Assembly: GCF_030035675.1 (NCBI RefSeq)
Contig: NC_084482.1
Coordinates: 229,406,943-229,470,942 of the forward strand
Direction: 5' to 3'
Source of the DNA: Rhineura floridana
Taxonomy: Eukaryota; Chordata; Lepidosauria; Squamata; Rhineuridae
Length of the DNA: 64,000 bases
Shown: piece by piece, positions 9,511 through 19,462 of the stretch
Layout of the letters: every line of letters begins with the position of its first letter
Numbering within the stretch: position 1 is the stretch's first letter
Made by a program: the position numbers and the translations under genes
Notes under the pieces: generated by a model
Database searches by the model: none
Seen by the model: only the letters and a program-made list of their open reading frames with translations
Told to the model about the DNA's origin: nothing

Positions 9511-10720
9511 CCAGATTCAATATTCAATTAAGGACATTTCATGTATTACTTTATCTACTTCCTCTAGATCCTCTGTCATTGTTACCTCCATGTGCATCAT
9601 TCGAACATCAGTTTTTGTGATGGACTTAGTAGTCTTTGCCACACAGCATCTAATACAACATAACACCAACTGGATTATTACATATATGAGCACAAGCAAA
9701 CATTATCCCATTATAACATATTTTAGCAGATTTTTTCCTAGGCCTCCTAGCCATCCACCTGGATTTGGTAGCCATCCCCACCAATCAAAATCGCTACTCC
9801 GGTCAACATAAGCTACTGCTGCTATTTGCTCAGCATGATCTATTATGGAGTTGGCATGGGATTCAATCTCTCCAGCTGAACTGTTTATGTAGGAACAACA
9901 TTTGCTCCCAAGGATGGCACAAGTTCCTCAGTCCGTAGCGAGGAAATAGTCCACCTCCATCCTGTTTTGGAGAACCGTTTTCCTTACTTGGGTTTGGGTT
10001 GCCAGAGGGGTCTTTATAGCCTTAGAGGCCACAGGAAGAGCTTCTTTGATCTCATTTGCAAGAATTTCCACCAGATTGAAGTCTCAATACTCCAGAACCT
10101 ATGGCGGCCGTGCCAGCCAAGGGCAGGAAAGACCACTCTATTACTCAGCCCATCTTTAAGTGCCTGCGGTTTTCTATGTTCCATTGTGCAGATTGGTGAG
10201 CAGGGTTTGATTTCTCTCTTTTTTCTCTGATTGGTGAGGCTCTCTTGTTCCTGATTCTACCACCTGGGGGGTACCTGAGTGATTCTGACAGCTGGTATAA
10301 GCCAGGCAACATAGCAGGAGCCAATCCAATATTTTGGCAATACTTCATAGGCTTTATTTCCACAGACCCAATCATGTCCTACTAGAGCTTCCCATGGGCC
10401 TTTGTTGAAGGGGGAAAGACTATGTTTTCGATGGTTGAACTTATGGAACCTTTGGTAGTAGGGACCAGCCATTTCCTGCCAAGGAACACCACCACCTGGA
10501 TCATGAGGGTTGCTAGTTCTGTTCCGAAAACAGACTCCCCAATCATTCAGGTATTTCCAATCCCATACCTGATGACCAGCAGAATTGGCAAAGGCAGAAG
10601 AATGGATCATGTTATCAATAGAATAGTTACAGGAAGCATGAAAATCATGATCATGTTGGCAGAAAGTGATATTCTGCGTGTGGTTATAATGGAGAATTTT
10701 ATATATCCACACATATAAAC
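9511..10720 (-). mobile_element. Endogenous retrovirus env fossil (SU end and TM)
   Basis: Minus-strand text resembles a retroviral envelope: a surface-unit C-terminus (about 10257-10712) with several N-glycosylation sites, then a transmembrane-unit region with a CX6CC-type cysteine motif and a hydrophobic anchor with a Cys-rich end (about 9520-9700). The CX6CC motif fits a gamma-type envelope. No gag or pol is seen. Broken several times and old; absent from copy B. Confidence 0.7.
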
Positions 10721-11087
10721 ATAGAGATTAGAAGGCATATGTTTATGAAATATAATAAAATCACAAGGAACTAAGCAAAAAGGCCCAGTCCTATGAGACC
10801 CTAAAATCTAGTCTCATAGAGAAGCAAGTTCAGCTTGAACTTCTCAACTCATGAAATGAAGCAAACAGGACTGTGTGTGTGATTAACTTTAATTAATGGG
10901 TATATTGTTCGGAAGCAAATGAGCATGTAACCCATGATTGATATTTTAAACTGTTTGATGCTGGGAAATTAATTATTAGTGAAATAGTTGCCAATCATAA
11001 AAGGTAAAAGAGAGAGAGAGACAAGCATTTCAGACCGCTGTTAAACTCTGCTTTATTATTTAGATACAAAGTTATTTTACATAACAA
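10721..11087. other. Unclassified sequence, partly similar to 13300-13600
   Basis: About 100 bp beginning near 10690 (TATATCCACACATATAAACAT...GAAATATAATAAAATCACAA) is roughly 80% like 13308-13400 and 60368-60460. No coding region is seen. Because it abuts the env fossil, it may be ERV-derived sequence shared by a second, more decayed fossil. Confidence 0.4.
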
Positions 11088-11210
11088 GAAGCAGTTGTTG
11101 TTGTTATGTGCCTTCAAGTCAATCAGTTTCTCCATATTCTGTCCTTACAGTAGCCTCTTGTCCAGAGTATAGGTTGCGCCTCAGGACAACGAGATGGCTT
11201 TTACCCTGCA
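11088..11210 (-). mobile_element. Short RTE/SINE tail joined to an RTE RT fragment
   Basis: GTTGTTGTTGTTATGTGCCT is the reversed RTE/Sauria tail (11092-11124). It is joined directly to about 75 bp of RTE RT sequence (TTTCTCCATATTCTGTCCTT...AGGTTGCG) also found at 1330 and 55128. The middle of the element is deleted. Confidence 0.7.
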
Positions 11211-11213
11211 TTT

Positions 11214-11560
11214 AGATCACTGGGACTTCAGACTTAGTAAAATAAGAAAAGCTACTTTATTTTTAGAAATACATAGTAGATAGGAAAGGCATACCTACTT
11301 CTAACTAACCAAGTTGGAGGCGCAACGCCCAGACGTGGGAGTTGCCCTCGTGGCTCAGGAGGGAGAGAGGAACGTCTCTGCTCTTCCAGATAGTTGGAGA
11401 AGAGAGGGAGGAAGGAGGAGGGGCAGATAAGCTTCCCTGAGACAAATCAGTCTGCAACGGAAGGAAGACAAGTCAGAGCACAGCACAGGTGAAGGTAGCC
11501 AAGCCTAGCCAGCTGGAGGACCCTCACGCTCTCTCCCTTATATTAACATCAGCAAGAACA
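11214..11560 (-). repeat. LTR-like repeat, copy 1
   Basis: On the minus strand: a TATAAGGGAGAGAG stretch, a body with CTGGGCGTTGCGCCTCC, and an AATAAAG polyadenylation-like signal near 11262. The same unit is at 12806-13125 and 59869-60190, and a partial + strand piece is at 11970-12055. The promoter-plus-AATAAA layout suggests an LTR (solo or detached). No internal region is attached. Confidence 0.5.
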
Positions 11561-11969
11561 ACTCATCAGTGGCTCTTGCCACACTCCCAACACTGCTAAC
11601 TGTGAGCATGGATTGTCTCCAGAAGAGATTTTGAGGCATGGCCCACGTGCATGCCCTTTTCACCACCTTTTCTCTCTCATCCTTCCACGTTAAAGTTAGC
11701 GGATGGAGCCTTGTTGAAGTACTGCTATGTATTAATGGATGCTGTTAGAACATTGCATTCATAGGTCAAAGAGGCCTTTTCAGAGCCCCTCACGGAGCCT
11801 GGTCATCCCACTCTTGGTGGCAAAGTCCATATCTAGTGACTCTGATGGCCCGTTCTGCCATCAAGGTGCACACAATTGGACATGTGTCACAGCGCAAGAA
11901 AGTTGGAGCTGAACCCAGAGGCCTACCTTCTGAACCTCTACCGACTGATTCGGTACCTGATGCAAGTGA
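11561..11969. other. No gene recognised
   Basis: Mixed sequence without a supported coding frame or a recognised repeat. It lies between two LTR-like pieces of opposite orientation, so it may be part of a rearranged LTR element. Confidence 0.5.
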
Positions 11970-12055
11970 AACAAAGTAGGTATGGCTTTCCTATCTACTA
12001 TGTATTTCTATAAATAAAGTACCTTTTCTTATTTCTCCTACCTTCCCTTAGGGAA
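11970..12055 (+). repeat. LTR-like repeat fragment, + strand
   Basis: TTCCTATCTACTATGTATTTCTATAAATAAAG is the reverse complement of the AATAAAG-bearing part of the LTR-like repeat at 11214-11560. It ends where the class II alpha-2 fragment begins, so the 5' part of that exon was replaced here. Confidence 0.5.
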
Positions 12056-12065
12056 GGTAAGGGAA

Positions 12066-12132
12066 GGGGGCTTCTACGTCTGCCAAGTGGAGCACTGGGG
12101 CCTCCCCAAGGGGAGCACGGAGAAGATCTGGC
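12066..12132 (+). pseudogene. MHC class II alpha-chain alpha-2 exon, 3' quarter only
   Basis: Encodes GFYVCQVEHWGLPKGSTEK..W, the end of the Ig C1-type alpha-2 domain with its second disulfide Cys and the VEHWGL motif, followed by a donor (TGGC|GTAAGC). The first three quarters of the exon, including the first Cys, are missing and LTR-like sequence sits in their place. It differs from the intact exon at 14991 (PKGS for PERR). With the TM exon at 12546 it represents the remains of an upstream class II alpha gene. Confidence 0.85.
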
Positions 12133-12545
12133 GTAAGCGCACAGGAGCCTCTTTGGGCTTCTCTCTGGATGTAAAAAAAAATTTAAAAAATCAGAGTAAT
12201 TTATGGAAATTAAGGACCCTTGCACTTTTCCTGCCAGCTGTGGGGCACGGTAAGGTGCTCAGCCCCCTTCTGGGGTTTCAGGAGGTAGATAGTGCCTCTC
12301 GTTTGAATTTTCCTAGTGTTTCTGAAGGCTTAGAAACTTGTAATTTTTTTGTTTTTTAAAAAATAACATGGGATTTGCTTATGGGCAGCTTTTGGGACGC
12401 CTTTCTTTGGCAGGAACTTGAGTAATGAATGGCACTTTGGGATTGGTGGGACAACCACCCCTCAGCTGGGGATCAGGTGGTGGGGAGATGCACAGAGCCC
12501 ATCCTTCCCCCTCTCCTGTCTCTTTGTACCGCCACCCACCCCCAG
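12133..12545 (+). other. Intron between class II alpha-2 fragment and TM exon
   Basis: 413 bp with a donor at 12133 and an acceptor (CACCCACCCCCAG) at 12545. Size and order fit the usual class II alpha intron between the alpha-2 and TM exons. There is no equivalent in copy B, where CR1 sequence joins the acceptor directly. Confidence 0.6.
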
Positions 12546-12664
12546 ATTCCAAGGCGCCATCTCCCATCCCTGAGATGATGGAGAATGTGCTCTGTGCCCT
12601 GGGCTTGGCCGTTGGCATTCTGGGCATCATCGCGGGCACCATCTGTTTGGTTTCAGTGGAATAG
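12546..12664 (+). CDS. MHC class II alpha connecting peptide/TM exon, short tail (copy A)
   Basis: Encodes SKAPSPIPEMMENVLCAL, then GLAVGILGIIAG and TICLVSVE stop. APSPIPEMMENVLCALGL is close to the class II DR-alpha connecting peptide. GLAVGILGIIAG keeps the GxxxGxxGxxxG helix-packing pattern of class II alpha TM segments. The frame stops right after the TM segment, so the usual basic cytoplasmic tail (ending RRGPL in mammals) is missing. The acceptor phase matches the donor at 12132. Copy B, 59610-59728, differs by N-to-K in the MMENV stretch. Probably a pseudogene exon because its alpha-2 exon is broken. Confidence 0.8.
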
Positions 12665-12805
12665 GAACGGTTTGTAGTCCTATTTCTTAGCAAAGTGTAG
12701 ACGCAGGAGCGGAACTGAGAATAGCCAGGCCCACCTTCATCTTATGTACACTAGTTAAATAAACAACAGACAGTCTTCTTAGGTAAAAAGTATAAAGAAG
12801 GTTTA

Positions 12806-13125
12806 TGGATCACTGAGACTTAAGACTCAGTAAAACAAGAAAGGCTCCTTTATTTCTAGAAATACGTAGTAGATAGGAAAGGCATACCTAGTTCTAACTA
12901 AGTTGGAGGCTCAACGCCCAGACGTGGGAGTTGCCCTCGTGGCTCAGGAGAGAGAGACCAGAGACAAAGGCGTCTCCTCTCTCTCAGACAGTCGAAGAAG
13001 AAGACGAAGGAGGGACGGGTCAGCTTCCCTGAGCATATTAGTTTGCCATGGAAGGAAGTCAGGCAGAGAACAGCACAGGTAAAAGTAGGCAAGCCTAGCT
13101 GGCTGGGGGACCCTCACTCTCTCTA
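12806..13125 (-). repeat. LTR-like repeat, copy 2
   Basis: About 85% like 11214-11560 over its length, with the same AATAAAG signal (near 12850) and body. It sits just 3' of the TM exon in both duplicate copies (B: 59869-60190), so it predates the duplication. Confidence 0.5.
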
Positions 13126-13171
13126 GCTCCTTGCGCAGAGGGATGGATTGTTGAACCTGTTGGAAGTGGGG

Positions 13172-13239
13172 CAAGAGCAACTCCAGTTCGGGGTCTTTTG
13201 TTTGTATTCCAGAAGGAACCCAAACTGGAGTTGCTCTTG
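13172..13239. repeat. Perfect 17-bp inverted repeat (hairpin)
   Basis: CAAGAGCAACTCCAGTT at 13172-13188 is the exact reverse complement of 13223-13239, with a 34-base loop. Conserved in copy B at about 60235-60302. No terminator or transposon role can be shown. Confidence 0.7.
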
Positions 13240-14555
13240 ATGGAGGACCCCTCAAGCATCCTGGTCCCAAGCAATTTGGGCCCTGGAGAGTGAGGAGGGG
13301 AAATGGATTTTTATATATTCACACATATAAACATTGATGTGAAAGGTACAGCTTTATGAAATATAATAAGATCACAAGGAGCTAAGGAATCAAACAAAGA
13401 AGGCCACAGGCTTTCCGATCACAGAAAAGGAATTCAGTTGCACTGGCCAAATCATGACAGCGAAGGAAGTATGTGCGTACGATTAATGTCATATTGTTGA
13501 TGAGCAAGTGAGGAAAGTGACTAGTGCTGGGGGAGCTGATTAGCTCTTCCCATGGTAAAAATGAGGGGTTTAGTTAAGATTATGGAGAATTCACATACCC
13601 TTTTAGTTTATACGTTTGCTTTTATGTAGATATATAAAATTAAGAAAATATATCCAGAGGATCATAACATCCTAGAATCCTGTGGGTGAAACCTGGTTAT
13701 CAGGCAAGGGTCACGTTCACCTCACTGTGAGTGACTACCCTTAATGAGTATTTTGTGTGTATAATCTTTTCATTAATGTATTTTTCACTATTTGGTCTTG
13801 GGAAAACAGATTATTAGAGATTCCTGGTTTGGAATGCTGTAGAGATATGGCAAGTCTTCATAACAGAATCAAAGTGGAAGGGACATAAAATCTGGGTTTG
13901 ATACTGATTTTTAGAATAGCATGATGTGTGTAATTTTACTTCATCGATGTAACTGTGTTCTCGAGGTGAGAGGTATTCTGGGGTGGTCTGCCTTTCTTCA
14001 TCCCTCTGTGTTTGATGGAGAGTGGCTGGCTCAGAATTACCCTTTCCCTAACTGTGGTCCCTAATCACTGTCTATACTGTGTGGCTTTCACCAATATGGT
14101 GATTTAAAAGTAACCTTTTCTCTATAGCAGTGTACTTATAAGTGGAATTTCATACAGAACTTCCAGTCACTCTAAGGGGAACCAAACTTGGCCTTGCATC
14201 ATGGTGATAGTTAAAGGAACGTGTTGTCACATCCTGGGATGTCCCTGGCCAGCTTGGCTGATCAGGAGCCACGATGGACTGGAATGTATGGTACAAAGCC
14301 ACCAGTTACGTATGACAGTAGAATAGTGGGAATATCTGTCAAGGGGACAGAGTTGTTATTAAATATAATAAATAACAGAATACAAGAAACACAACTATAC
14401 TATTTATTTTAAAATCTTTATTTTATTTATTTATTGCATATTTTAAGATGTTTTCATTTATTTTATCGTTCTTTAAAATGTATTCTCTGATATATTTATT
14501 TATTTATTTTAATTTATTGTACTTTTAATTAATTTTAAGATAAAATAAAATAAGA
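13240..14555. other. Non-coding stretch, duplicated; AT-rich end
   Basis: No supported coding region. 13308-13400 resembles 10690-10790. 14400-14530 is a TTTATTTA-rich low-complexity run. The whole stretch matches 60303-61611 at about 99%. An alpha-1 exon would be expected in this position if 14991 were the next exon of a full class II gene; none is seen. Confidence 0.6.
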
Positions 14556-14745
14556 CCAGCTTTCGAATCCCCACCCAGCCATGAAGCTCCCTGGGTGACC
14601 TTGGGCCAGTCACTGCCTCTCAGCCTGAGAGGGAGGCAATGGTGAACCCCCTCTGAACACCGCTTGCCAGGAAAACCCTATTTGTAGCATCACCATAAGT
14701 CGGAATCAACTTGAAGGCAGTCCATTTCATTTTTCATTTCATACA
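14556..14745 (+). mobile_element. Sauria-type SINE
   Basis: Core GTGACCTTGGGCCAGTCACT, B-box-like TTCGAATCCCC and a tail CATAAGTCGGAATCAACTTG, followed by AAGGCAGTCCATTTCATTTT. The head is truncated. The copy B equivalent is at 61612-61800. Confidence 0.88.
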
Positions 14746-14990
14746 TCTTTATTTTAAAGTAAGAAATGGAAAAGTTATAATGTTTTACAAAAGATCTTCA
14801 AGTGTATTTATCATTGTGACAGTGCTAGAATATGACAGATTTATTATTTATTTAACCCATTAAATAAGCAGATGTAAAAATGGACCTGAAAGTAGGTCAT
14901 CATGACATGACCTGCCCACTAGTCTAGAGCCCCGCCACCTTGAAAACAGTTCCAGGCTCACTGATGTCCACTATCCATCTTCTTCCACAG

Positions 14991-15278
14991 TCGCTCCTTC
15001 ATCAACAGTGGTGTGCCCTAGAAATCCGGTGGAACTGGGGGACCCCAACATCCTCATCTGCTCCGTGGACCGGTTCTCTCCCCCGGTGCTGAACATCACC
15101 TGGCTGAAGAACAATGAGGTGGTCTCGCAGGGCATGGAGGAGACGGAGTTCTACCCCAGCTTGGACAACACCTTCCACAAGTTCTCCTACCTCACCTTTG
15201 TCCTGGAGCAGGGGGACTTCTACGTCTGCCAGGTAGAGCACTGGGGCCTCCCCGAGAGGAGGACGGAGAAGATCTGGC
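14991..15278 (+). CDS. MHC class II alpha-chain alpha-2 (Ig C1) exon, complete (copy A)
   Basis: A 288-bp exon with acceptor TTCTTCCACAG and donor TGGC|GTAAGC, phase as expected for class II alpha. It encodes the membrane-proximal Ig-like domain that pairs with class II beta-2. Visible features: disulfide Cys in ILICSVD (codon near 15059) and FYVC (15227); N-glycosylation site NIT near 15092; TWLKN; VEHWGL. The frame is fully open. No signal-peptide or alpha-1 exon is found in the 2.3 kb upstream, and the following TM exon has been deleted (junction near 15431). As it stands the gene is a fragment unless spliced to exons outside this stretch. Confidence 0.93.
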
Positions 15279-17139
15279 GTAAGCTAGATCTGACCTTCTC
15301 CCTGCTTTGAAAATCAGAAATCTAGATTCTGAACTCATAAGAAATACATTCTAAAGATCTGAGCAACTTCAACATGTTTCCTCTTTTGCACAATTTACTC
15401 TGTTTTTGCCAGCTGTAGGGGGAGGAAGGAGACTTTACTTTTTTTACACACCTTTTTCTGCTTCAAAGAATTTTGCTTTTTCAGACGTGCCATGTGACTG
15501 AAAAGGGAGATTTTATACAGAGATAGTCAGTGGTGGAGGGATGTCTATCCACTAGAAAGACAGGGTGGGGAATGTTAGCCATAAAAACTGGAGGAGAAAA
15601 GGGATCTCTGCAGCCACAAGGTCTAGAAACTTATCTTAAACATTGTTTTTTAAAAAAAGAGAGAGACATATTCTATTCTCTGGGTGCCACATGCTACACC
15701 AGACACCTGATCCCACTAGAGCAAGACTGCAGAGGGGCACCCAAAGGAGGAAATGGCTCCCAGCTAACCAGCCCCTCTCGTTCCCTTCCAGATAACCAAG
15801 AAGGAGACAGGTAGCCCTTTCCTGACGGTTTCTCTGCAGTGCCCTGAAATGCATCTCCCAAGACTTTGTTTCTTCAGTCAGCTGGAAGGACCTGCTACTT
15901 GCTTGCCCATGTGCTCACCTGGCCTGCTCTGCCCTCCCCAAAGCACCCCACTGGCATCAAAAGAGCAACAGAGAGTCGAAGGCTGATGTGGCATCAGTGC
16001 ATCTGGGGAACTCCACGCTGGTGTATTTCAGCATCAGCCAAAGAACTCAGATATGCCATACTTTTAAAAAGATGGTTTCTGCTTGCCATAGGACAGGATG
16101 AGGGCCTCTGAGGGGCATTGTACTGTTCCCATTCACAACCCCCCCTGCAACGTCTCAGATTTTAGTGGGCACTTCCACTTTTTAAAGCCTCATGCCACAT
16201 TTATTAGAGCAGAAATGTATTAGTTTCTACAACCAAAGATTAAACGTTTTAGGATGCTATCTTGTCTATGCAATATCAGGTACAGAATGCACACCCCTGT
16301 GAGAACCCTGACCTAGGAGGGTTAATTCCCGCTCTTTCCATCTGCAGGACGATGCAAGCGAGACCCTCTGCTCGGGTGATGAGGCTGCACAGTGTCCAGG
16401 GCAGATTCCTTGGCTTGGACTTGGGGTGCTAACACTCCCCAGTCATGGGCTCTCCCCATCTGATGCCCAGGGGTGCAGGTCTCCTCCTGGCCCTGTCAGA
16501 GGCGGGTATGTCATATTCTGGAGAGTTGGAGGGGAGGGGGCTTCTTGCCTTGCATTGAGGGCATCTGCAGGGCACAAGGAGACCCTGTGCCAACAGCCAC
16601 ATTTGCAACAAAGTGTGGCAATTCATCCACACCACAATCACCCCCATCTCCAGTTTTTGGAGAGAGGTTTGCTCAGTTCTGTGAGCTACACTGCAGTGAC
16701 CTCAGGTGCTTGATCCATCGCTGTCTACAGGCCCCAATATCATATTCATCCAGGTACAGAAATGTCTGTCTGAAGAGAAGGCTCTCTTTTCTCCTGCAAA
16801 ATATTCCAGGTGGCATCTGCACAATCCAAACTCTGTTGTTCATAGACATGCGCCATGTTTCCAAAAACAATGAATAAAATTCAGATTTTGAGGATGTGTC
16901 TTCAGTGGTTTTAATCTTCTGTGAAGCTCTGAATACATATTGCACATTATAAAGGCAAACCGTTCAGGGAGGAAGCCTGCCTTGCAAACCATGCAAGTTC
17001 CTGAACCAAACGGAGGTTTCCAGGCTGGACTCATATCACACATGACAAAGCAAGAACATTTGGGACAATTTGAATCAGTCAGGGTAAGGCTGAGAGAGGA
17101 TGGGTATAAAACTGAGGCAGGGGAGCGGGTCAATGGGTG
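15279..17139. other. No gene recognised downstream of alpha-2 exon A
   Basis: Up to about 15430 this is intron shared with copy B. At 15430/15431 it jumps to sequence that in copy B lies 1.33 kb further on (63822). After 15610 the match runs off the window. Short open frames at 15530-15814, 15866-16111 and 16426-16877 show no recognisable domain. An A-run at 15648-15660 is followed by purine-rich sequence. Confidence 0.55.
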
Positions 17140-17300
17140 CCAGCAAGGTGCATGTCATGTGTCCGTATCATGCATCAAGTGTGGCTTCCCAGGGATTGTT
17201 CCTGGGTCTGGTGCTGTTCAATATCCTCTTTCAACTTCAGGAGAACAAAAGGAGAGGAAACTCTTTGCAAAGGACACAGACTTGCAAGGGGCTGCGTAGC
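17140..17300 (+). mobile_element. Very old CR1 reverse transcriptase relic
   Basis: The stretch GSQGLFLGLVLFNILF resembles the CR1 motif GVPQGSVLGPVLFNIF, followed by decayed downstream text with a possible DT block. Highly diverged, with no 3' end seen. Confidence 0.4.
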
Positions 17301-17494
17301 GGTGAGGGAACAAGATTGACACTGAGATGGCCTCCCTCCAAAGTGGTGAGATGGGGGAGGGCCATATCATGGCATTAAGTGGGGGCTGGGGGTGGGTGTT
17401 AGAGAGAGACCAGACCTCAGAGTGGGAGGGGCAACTGGAAATAGGAAATGCCACATGGGTACTAACTGATTAGAAGCAGGTGGGGGAAGCCCCA

Positions 17495-17600
17495 AGCGTT
17501 GCTGAACTACAACTCCAATCCTCCTCCTCCCTGGCCGTTGGCCATACTTCCTGGGGCTGATGGGAGTTTTAGTTCAACAACATCCGGACGGCCAAATGTC
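17495..17600. repeat. Foldback MITE-like repeat
   Basis: GAACTACAACTCCAATCC on the left and GATGGGAGTTTTAGTTCAAC on the right are imperfect inverted arms around TGGCCGTTGGCCA. A related copy is at 35570-35700. This looks like a common squamate non-autonomous DNA repeat; the family name is not certain. Confidence 0.6.
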
Positions 17601-17800
17601 CACTCAGTAGAAGTGCCCAGGAGGGCCCTGCAGAAGACCAGGTCGATCAAGAGGGCCCCTGAACATGGAACGTCTGGATGACCCAGTTCTGAAGAAGTTT
17701 TGGACTCCCTCTTCCCTGGAGAAATGCCCCTCCTAGCCTGAAGCAGCCTGGGATGTTCTATGACAATCACAAGTCTTCAGTTTTGCAAAAGCAAAACCTT

Positions 17801-17925
17801 TTGTTGCCTGTGAGCATATGGTGATTGGTGGCAACACCTGCAATCAGCCCAAATAAAAGAAACAAGGCATGTGCTGTGCTCATCTTGTTTTAGCAGGGAG
17901 GAAGCAACAATATTAAGACAAAAGA
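17801..17925 (-). pseudogene. Exon-like cassette copy 4 (acceptor side only)
   Basis: On the minus strand: a strong acceptor tract (TTTCTTTTATTTGGGCTGATTGCAG) followed by about 34 bp of the cassette (GTGTTGCCACCAATCACCAT...). It is then cut off. Read through the acceptor, it also gives an ATG frame MSTAHALFLLFGLIAGVAT, which looks like a signal peptide. Which reading is real cannot be decided here. Confidence 0.35.
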
Positions 17926-18080
17926 GGAAGGCCAAACAAGAGATGGATTGATTCCATCAAGGAAGCCACAGACCTGAACTTACAAGTTCTGAACAGGGTG
18001 GTTCACGGCAGATGCTCTTGGAGGTCGCTGATTCATAGGGTGGCTATAAGTTGTAGTCGCCTTCAAGGCACGTAGCAACA
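17926..18080 (+). mobile_element. RTE LINE 3' end
   Basis: Encodes the RTE C-terminal text (AKQEMDxFHQGSHRPELTSS-like; better GRPNKRWLDSIKEATDL in the 54.3-kb copy) and ends in a CTATAAGTTGTAGTCGCCTT...GCACGTAGCAAC tail. 5'-truncated. Confidence 0.8.
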
Positions 18081-18086
18081 ATTTTC

Positions 18087-18180
18087 AAGAGGTTTTTAGT
18101 GTTTTATAATTTTTTTGCTGCCCTGGGCTCTCTTTGAGAAGAAGGGTGAGATATAGATTTAACAAATACTAATTAAATAA
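18087..18180 (+). mobile_element. L2 3' tail
   Basis: GCCCTGGGCTCTCTTTGAGA...GAGATATAGATTTAAC followed by AAATAAA is the same L2 ending as at 35113-35285. Confidence 0.7.
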
Positions 18181-18184
18181 AGAG

Positions 18185-18440
18185 AATGAGACAAACTTCA
18201 TGGAGAATAAGGCTATCAGTGGCTACTAGCCATAATGGCTCTGTTCTGCCTCTATAGGCAAGGCAGTATGCTTCCCAATACCAGTTGTTGGAAACTGCAG
18301 AAGGGGAGAGTGGTCTAGCCTTCCGGTCCTGCTTGTGGGCTTCCCATTGAGGCCTCTGGTGGCCTCTGTGAGACCAGGATGCTGCACTAGAAGGGCCACT
18401 GGCCTGTTCTAGCAGGGCTCTCATGTACTTACGTTCTGAT
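18185..18440 (+). mobile_element. CR1 LINE 3' end
   Basis: Older relative of the CR1 tail at 23530-23774: GGCTATCAGTGGCTACTAGCC..., GATGCTGCACTAGAAGGGCC, ending near CTCATGTACTTACGTTC. About 80% like the young copies, so inserted earlier. Confidence 0.85.
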
Positions 18441-18639
18441 ATTTGTTTAACCTGAGTATATACATTTACTTAAATCACCCAATTTGAACGAGTAATAATG
18501 GACAGTGGTCTTAGTGGGAAGAGGATAGCGTTACAAAACTATAAAATAATGCTAGAACCCCAAATGGGGTCCCCGTGTGCGACTAAAAGACTTTGGGGGG
18601 ATGATCTACAGATACTCATAGGGAAGCTTGGAGGGTGGC

Positions 18640-18945
18640 AACAAGAAAAAGGGCTTTTTCAGTGGTGGCCCCTGACTTATGAAACAGTCTCCCTAAGCAG
18701 ATACGCCTGGCGCCAACACTTCTTCCGGCGCCAGGTTAAAACTTTCCTCTTCGCCCAGGCATTTTAATATGTTTTAGTATGTGTTGGAATTGTTTTATTT
18801 TTTAAAAAACATTTTAAATCTTTTAATGTGTTTAAATTGTTAATATGTGTTTATTGTATTTTGATGTTAGTCTTGTGCACCGCCCACAGAGCTTTGGCTA
18901 TGGCGCGGTATATAAGTTTAATAAATAAATAAATAAATACAAATA
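18640..18945 (+). mobile_element. L2-clade LINE 3' end
   Basis: Encodes the last L2 residues (GLFQWWPLTYETVSLSRYAW, FRRQVKTFLFAQAF) and a 3' UTR ending GCGCGGTATATAAGTTTAATAAATAAATAAATA. 5'-truncated. A different L2 subfamily from the one at 41990. Confidence 0.85.
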
Positions 18946-18949
18946 GAGG

Positions 18950-19460
18950 ATTAGCAATGGGGTGCCCTTTGGTCTGCTAAACCTCTTAAGTCAGTATCAG
19001 TGGCTTTACAGGAGACTTTCCCCCCTCCCGCCTAAATTTGTTATAGGTGATATTGTATTCCAGTACAGCTCTGTTGAATGGTATCAACTTTTAGCTCACA
19101 CTGTCAGAGGGGATGCTGACTTAAGGGTACCTCTTTCCACCTTTGGAGGACGTGACCGCGCATTGAGTCTTTCAGGATGATGGTCCACAAGGAAAGTGTT
19201 GCATTTTCAGGGGAACTGTTTTGGTTATCGTTATACGAGGGGCGAAATCGGACTGTTACCTTTAAGGACTTAGTATCTTTATTACTGATTGCTGCGAGGC
19301 AAACAGTTGTTCAACGATGGAGAGACCTGGAAGGGTTGGACTTTGCAAGCTGGCGAAGGAATATCCACACTGTTGCTCTGATGAAGAAGAATACCCACGA
19401 CCTGCGTTTTCTACAAGGAGGAGAGCAGTCAGAGACATCCAGTGCCATTTGGTGCAAATG
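18950..19460 (+). mobile_element. Possible L1-group LINE ORF2 C-terminal fragment
   Basis: The frame at 19177-19473 contains VSLLLIAARQTVVQRWRDLE, similar in layout to the L1 C-terminal ITAARLLYAQKWK block seen in the L1 at 24964-26447. No catalytic region remains. Assignment is tentative. Confidence 0.35.
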
Positions 19461-19462
19461 TA

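Noticed and set aside
15002-15241. 79-codon minus-strand frame over the alpha-2 exon (also 62059-62298)
   Set aside because: Antisense shadow of the class II exon, which has splice sites, domain motifs and coding-type substitutions on the + strand.
16426-16945. Open frames of 72-134 codons on both strands
   Set aside because: No domain, no splice or start support, and frames on both strands are equally open.
17137-17319. Possible retroviral or host coding frame at 17.1-17.3 kb
   Set aside because: The only recognisable motif is a decayed CR1-type GVPQG..LGPVLFN block; the rest is noise.
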